Assembly (NCBI GenBank): GCA_910578745.1
Contig: CAJTSN010000002.1
Location: forward strand, 13,274-18,931
DNA from: an uncultured Bacilli bacterium
GTDB lineage: Bacteria > Bacillota_I > Bacilli_A > RF39 > UBA660
Direction of reading: 5' to 3'
DNA: 5,658 bases
Positions 5,403 through 5,658 of the stretch are shown here, piece after piece (position 1 is the first letter of the stretch; each line of letters starts with the position of its first letter). The translations under genes were made by a program, and so were the position numbers. The notes beneath the pieces were generated by a model, which saw nothing but the letters and a program-made list of their open reading frames with translations, ran no database searches and had not been told where the DNA came from.

Positions 5403-5612
5403 TCAATCTCCTAATTCTTTTCGATTTATCTTTCCATCTTTTAACTGTAATCCCAATTTTTTAGAAATACGCTTCTTTATATTTGGCATTTCTAAAGCTT
5501 TATGACCAACAGAATCTATATTTAAATGTACGATATTTTTATTTAAGGAACATAAATAATTAGAAATCGTACTTTTTCCACTACCTGAAGGCCCTGTTAT
5601 TGTAATTAGCAT
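5403..5612 (-). CDS. coaE: N-terminal half of a split dephospho-CoA kinase-like protein (P-loop part)
   Basis: CoaE phosphorylates the ribose 3'-OH of dephospho-CoA to finish CoA. This 69-residue piece has the N-terminal beta strand and a Walker A motif GPSGSGKS (7-14). HLNIDSVGHKAL stands where the family has its DxD-type substrate motif. KLGLQLKDGKINRKELG matches the family's FG..DG.idR..Lg segment. It then stops at TGA 5403-5405, where a full kinase (about 195-200 residues) would continue. The rest is in another frame starting at 5398. I chose the ATG at 5612 because AGGAGGAG (5621-5628) is properly spaced. The longer ORF starting at 5645 would overlap the -10 box. The -10 at 5635-5640 makes this the first gene of the operon. 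Confidence 0.75.
   Translation of the reverse strand: MLITITGPSGSGKSTISNYLCSLNKNIVHLNIDSVGHKALEMPNIKKRISKKLGLQLKDGKINRKELGD
5408..5412 (-). promoter_or_regulatory. Internal ribosome binding site for the C-terminal coaE piece
   Basis: AGGAG is formed by the codons for Leu-Gly-Asp at the end of the first piece (TTA GGA GAT). It sits nine bases before the ATG at 5398, while the first piece stops at 5403-5405. This geometry would favour termination-reinitiation and explains how the second half could be made. Confidence 0.6.
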
Positions 5613-5634
5613 AATTATCACTCCTCCTAATGGC

Positions 5635-5640
5635 ATTATA
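5635..5640 (-). promoter_or_regulatory. -10 box of the coaE-coaD-hydrolase operon
   Basis: A perfect TATAAT is followed by a short leader with AGGAGGAG (5621-5628) and the ATG at 5612. With a usual 17-bp spacer the -35 would lie outside the window, so the promoter is only half visible. Confidence 0.5.
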
Positions 5641-5658
5641 CACATTTATTTGGTATAA

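Noticed and set aside
5403..5412. Programmed +1 frameshift at GAT TGA in coaE, like the one in prfB
   Set aside because: An AGGAG lies upstream of the stop, but tRNA-Asp would re-pair poorly on ATT. Reinitiation at the ATG four bases later is simpler.

Overview
The window is very AT-rich DNA using the standard code: Trp is TGG in the intact genes, and TGA acts as a stop. Shine-Dalgarno sites are GGAGG-like, both tRNA genes encode their CCA end, and there are lipobox lipoproteins and an IS66 relic. This suggests a low-GC Firmicute/Bacilli-type chromosome, possibly an uncultured gut lineage. That placement is inference; nothing here fixes a genus.

Layout, left to right. (1) Positions 1-427, minus strand: the N-terminal part of a Schlafen/AlbA_2-domain protein that runs off the window. 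It has a clear promoter and three 11-bp tandem repeats just upstream of the -35. (2) Positions 525-680, minus: a tRNA-Gly(GCC) gene with its own extended -10 promoter and terminator. (3) Positions 844-2076, plus: a badly decayed IS66-family transposase gene in three reading frames. (4) Positions 2220-2482, minus: a tRNA-Arg(CCT) gene with terminator and a promoter about 120 bp upstream. (5) Positions 2483-2900: gene-poor DNA rich in inverted repeats, with a terminator-like hairpin on the plus strand and a promoter plus ribosome site leading into a 7-codon ORF on the minus strand. (6) Positions 2902-3756, plus: a lipoprotein gene with a Cys-rich N-terminus and its own promoter. (7) Positions 3848-5640, minus: a tightly packed operon of coaE-like (in two pieces), coaD and a metallo-beta-lactamase-fold hydrolase.

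The operon carries the last two steps of coenzyme A synthesis. CoaD makes dephospho-CoA from 4'-phosphopantetheine and ATP, and CoaE phosphorylates it to CoA. CoaD looks complete. The CoaE-like kinase is split after the Walker A half. The second half has its own AGGAG site and an ATG four bases after the stop of the first half, so it may be a two-polypeptide enzyme, a recent lesion, or a sequence error. The hydrolase overlaps coaD by four bases and is probably translationally coupled to it.

I found no CRISPR array, defence island or complete mobile element. The observations most worth following are the split coaE, the helically phased repeats at the AlbA_2 promoter, and the possible small RNA and micro-ORF in the 2.5-2.9 kb gap.
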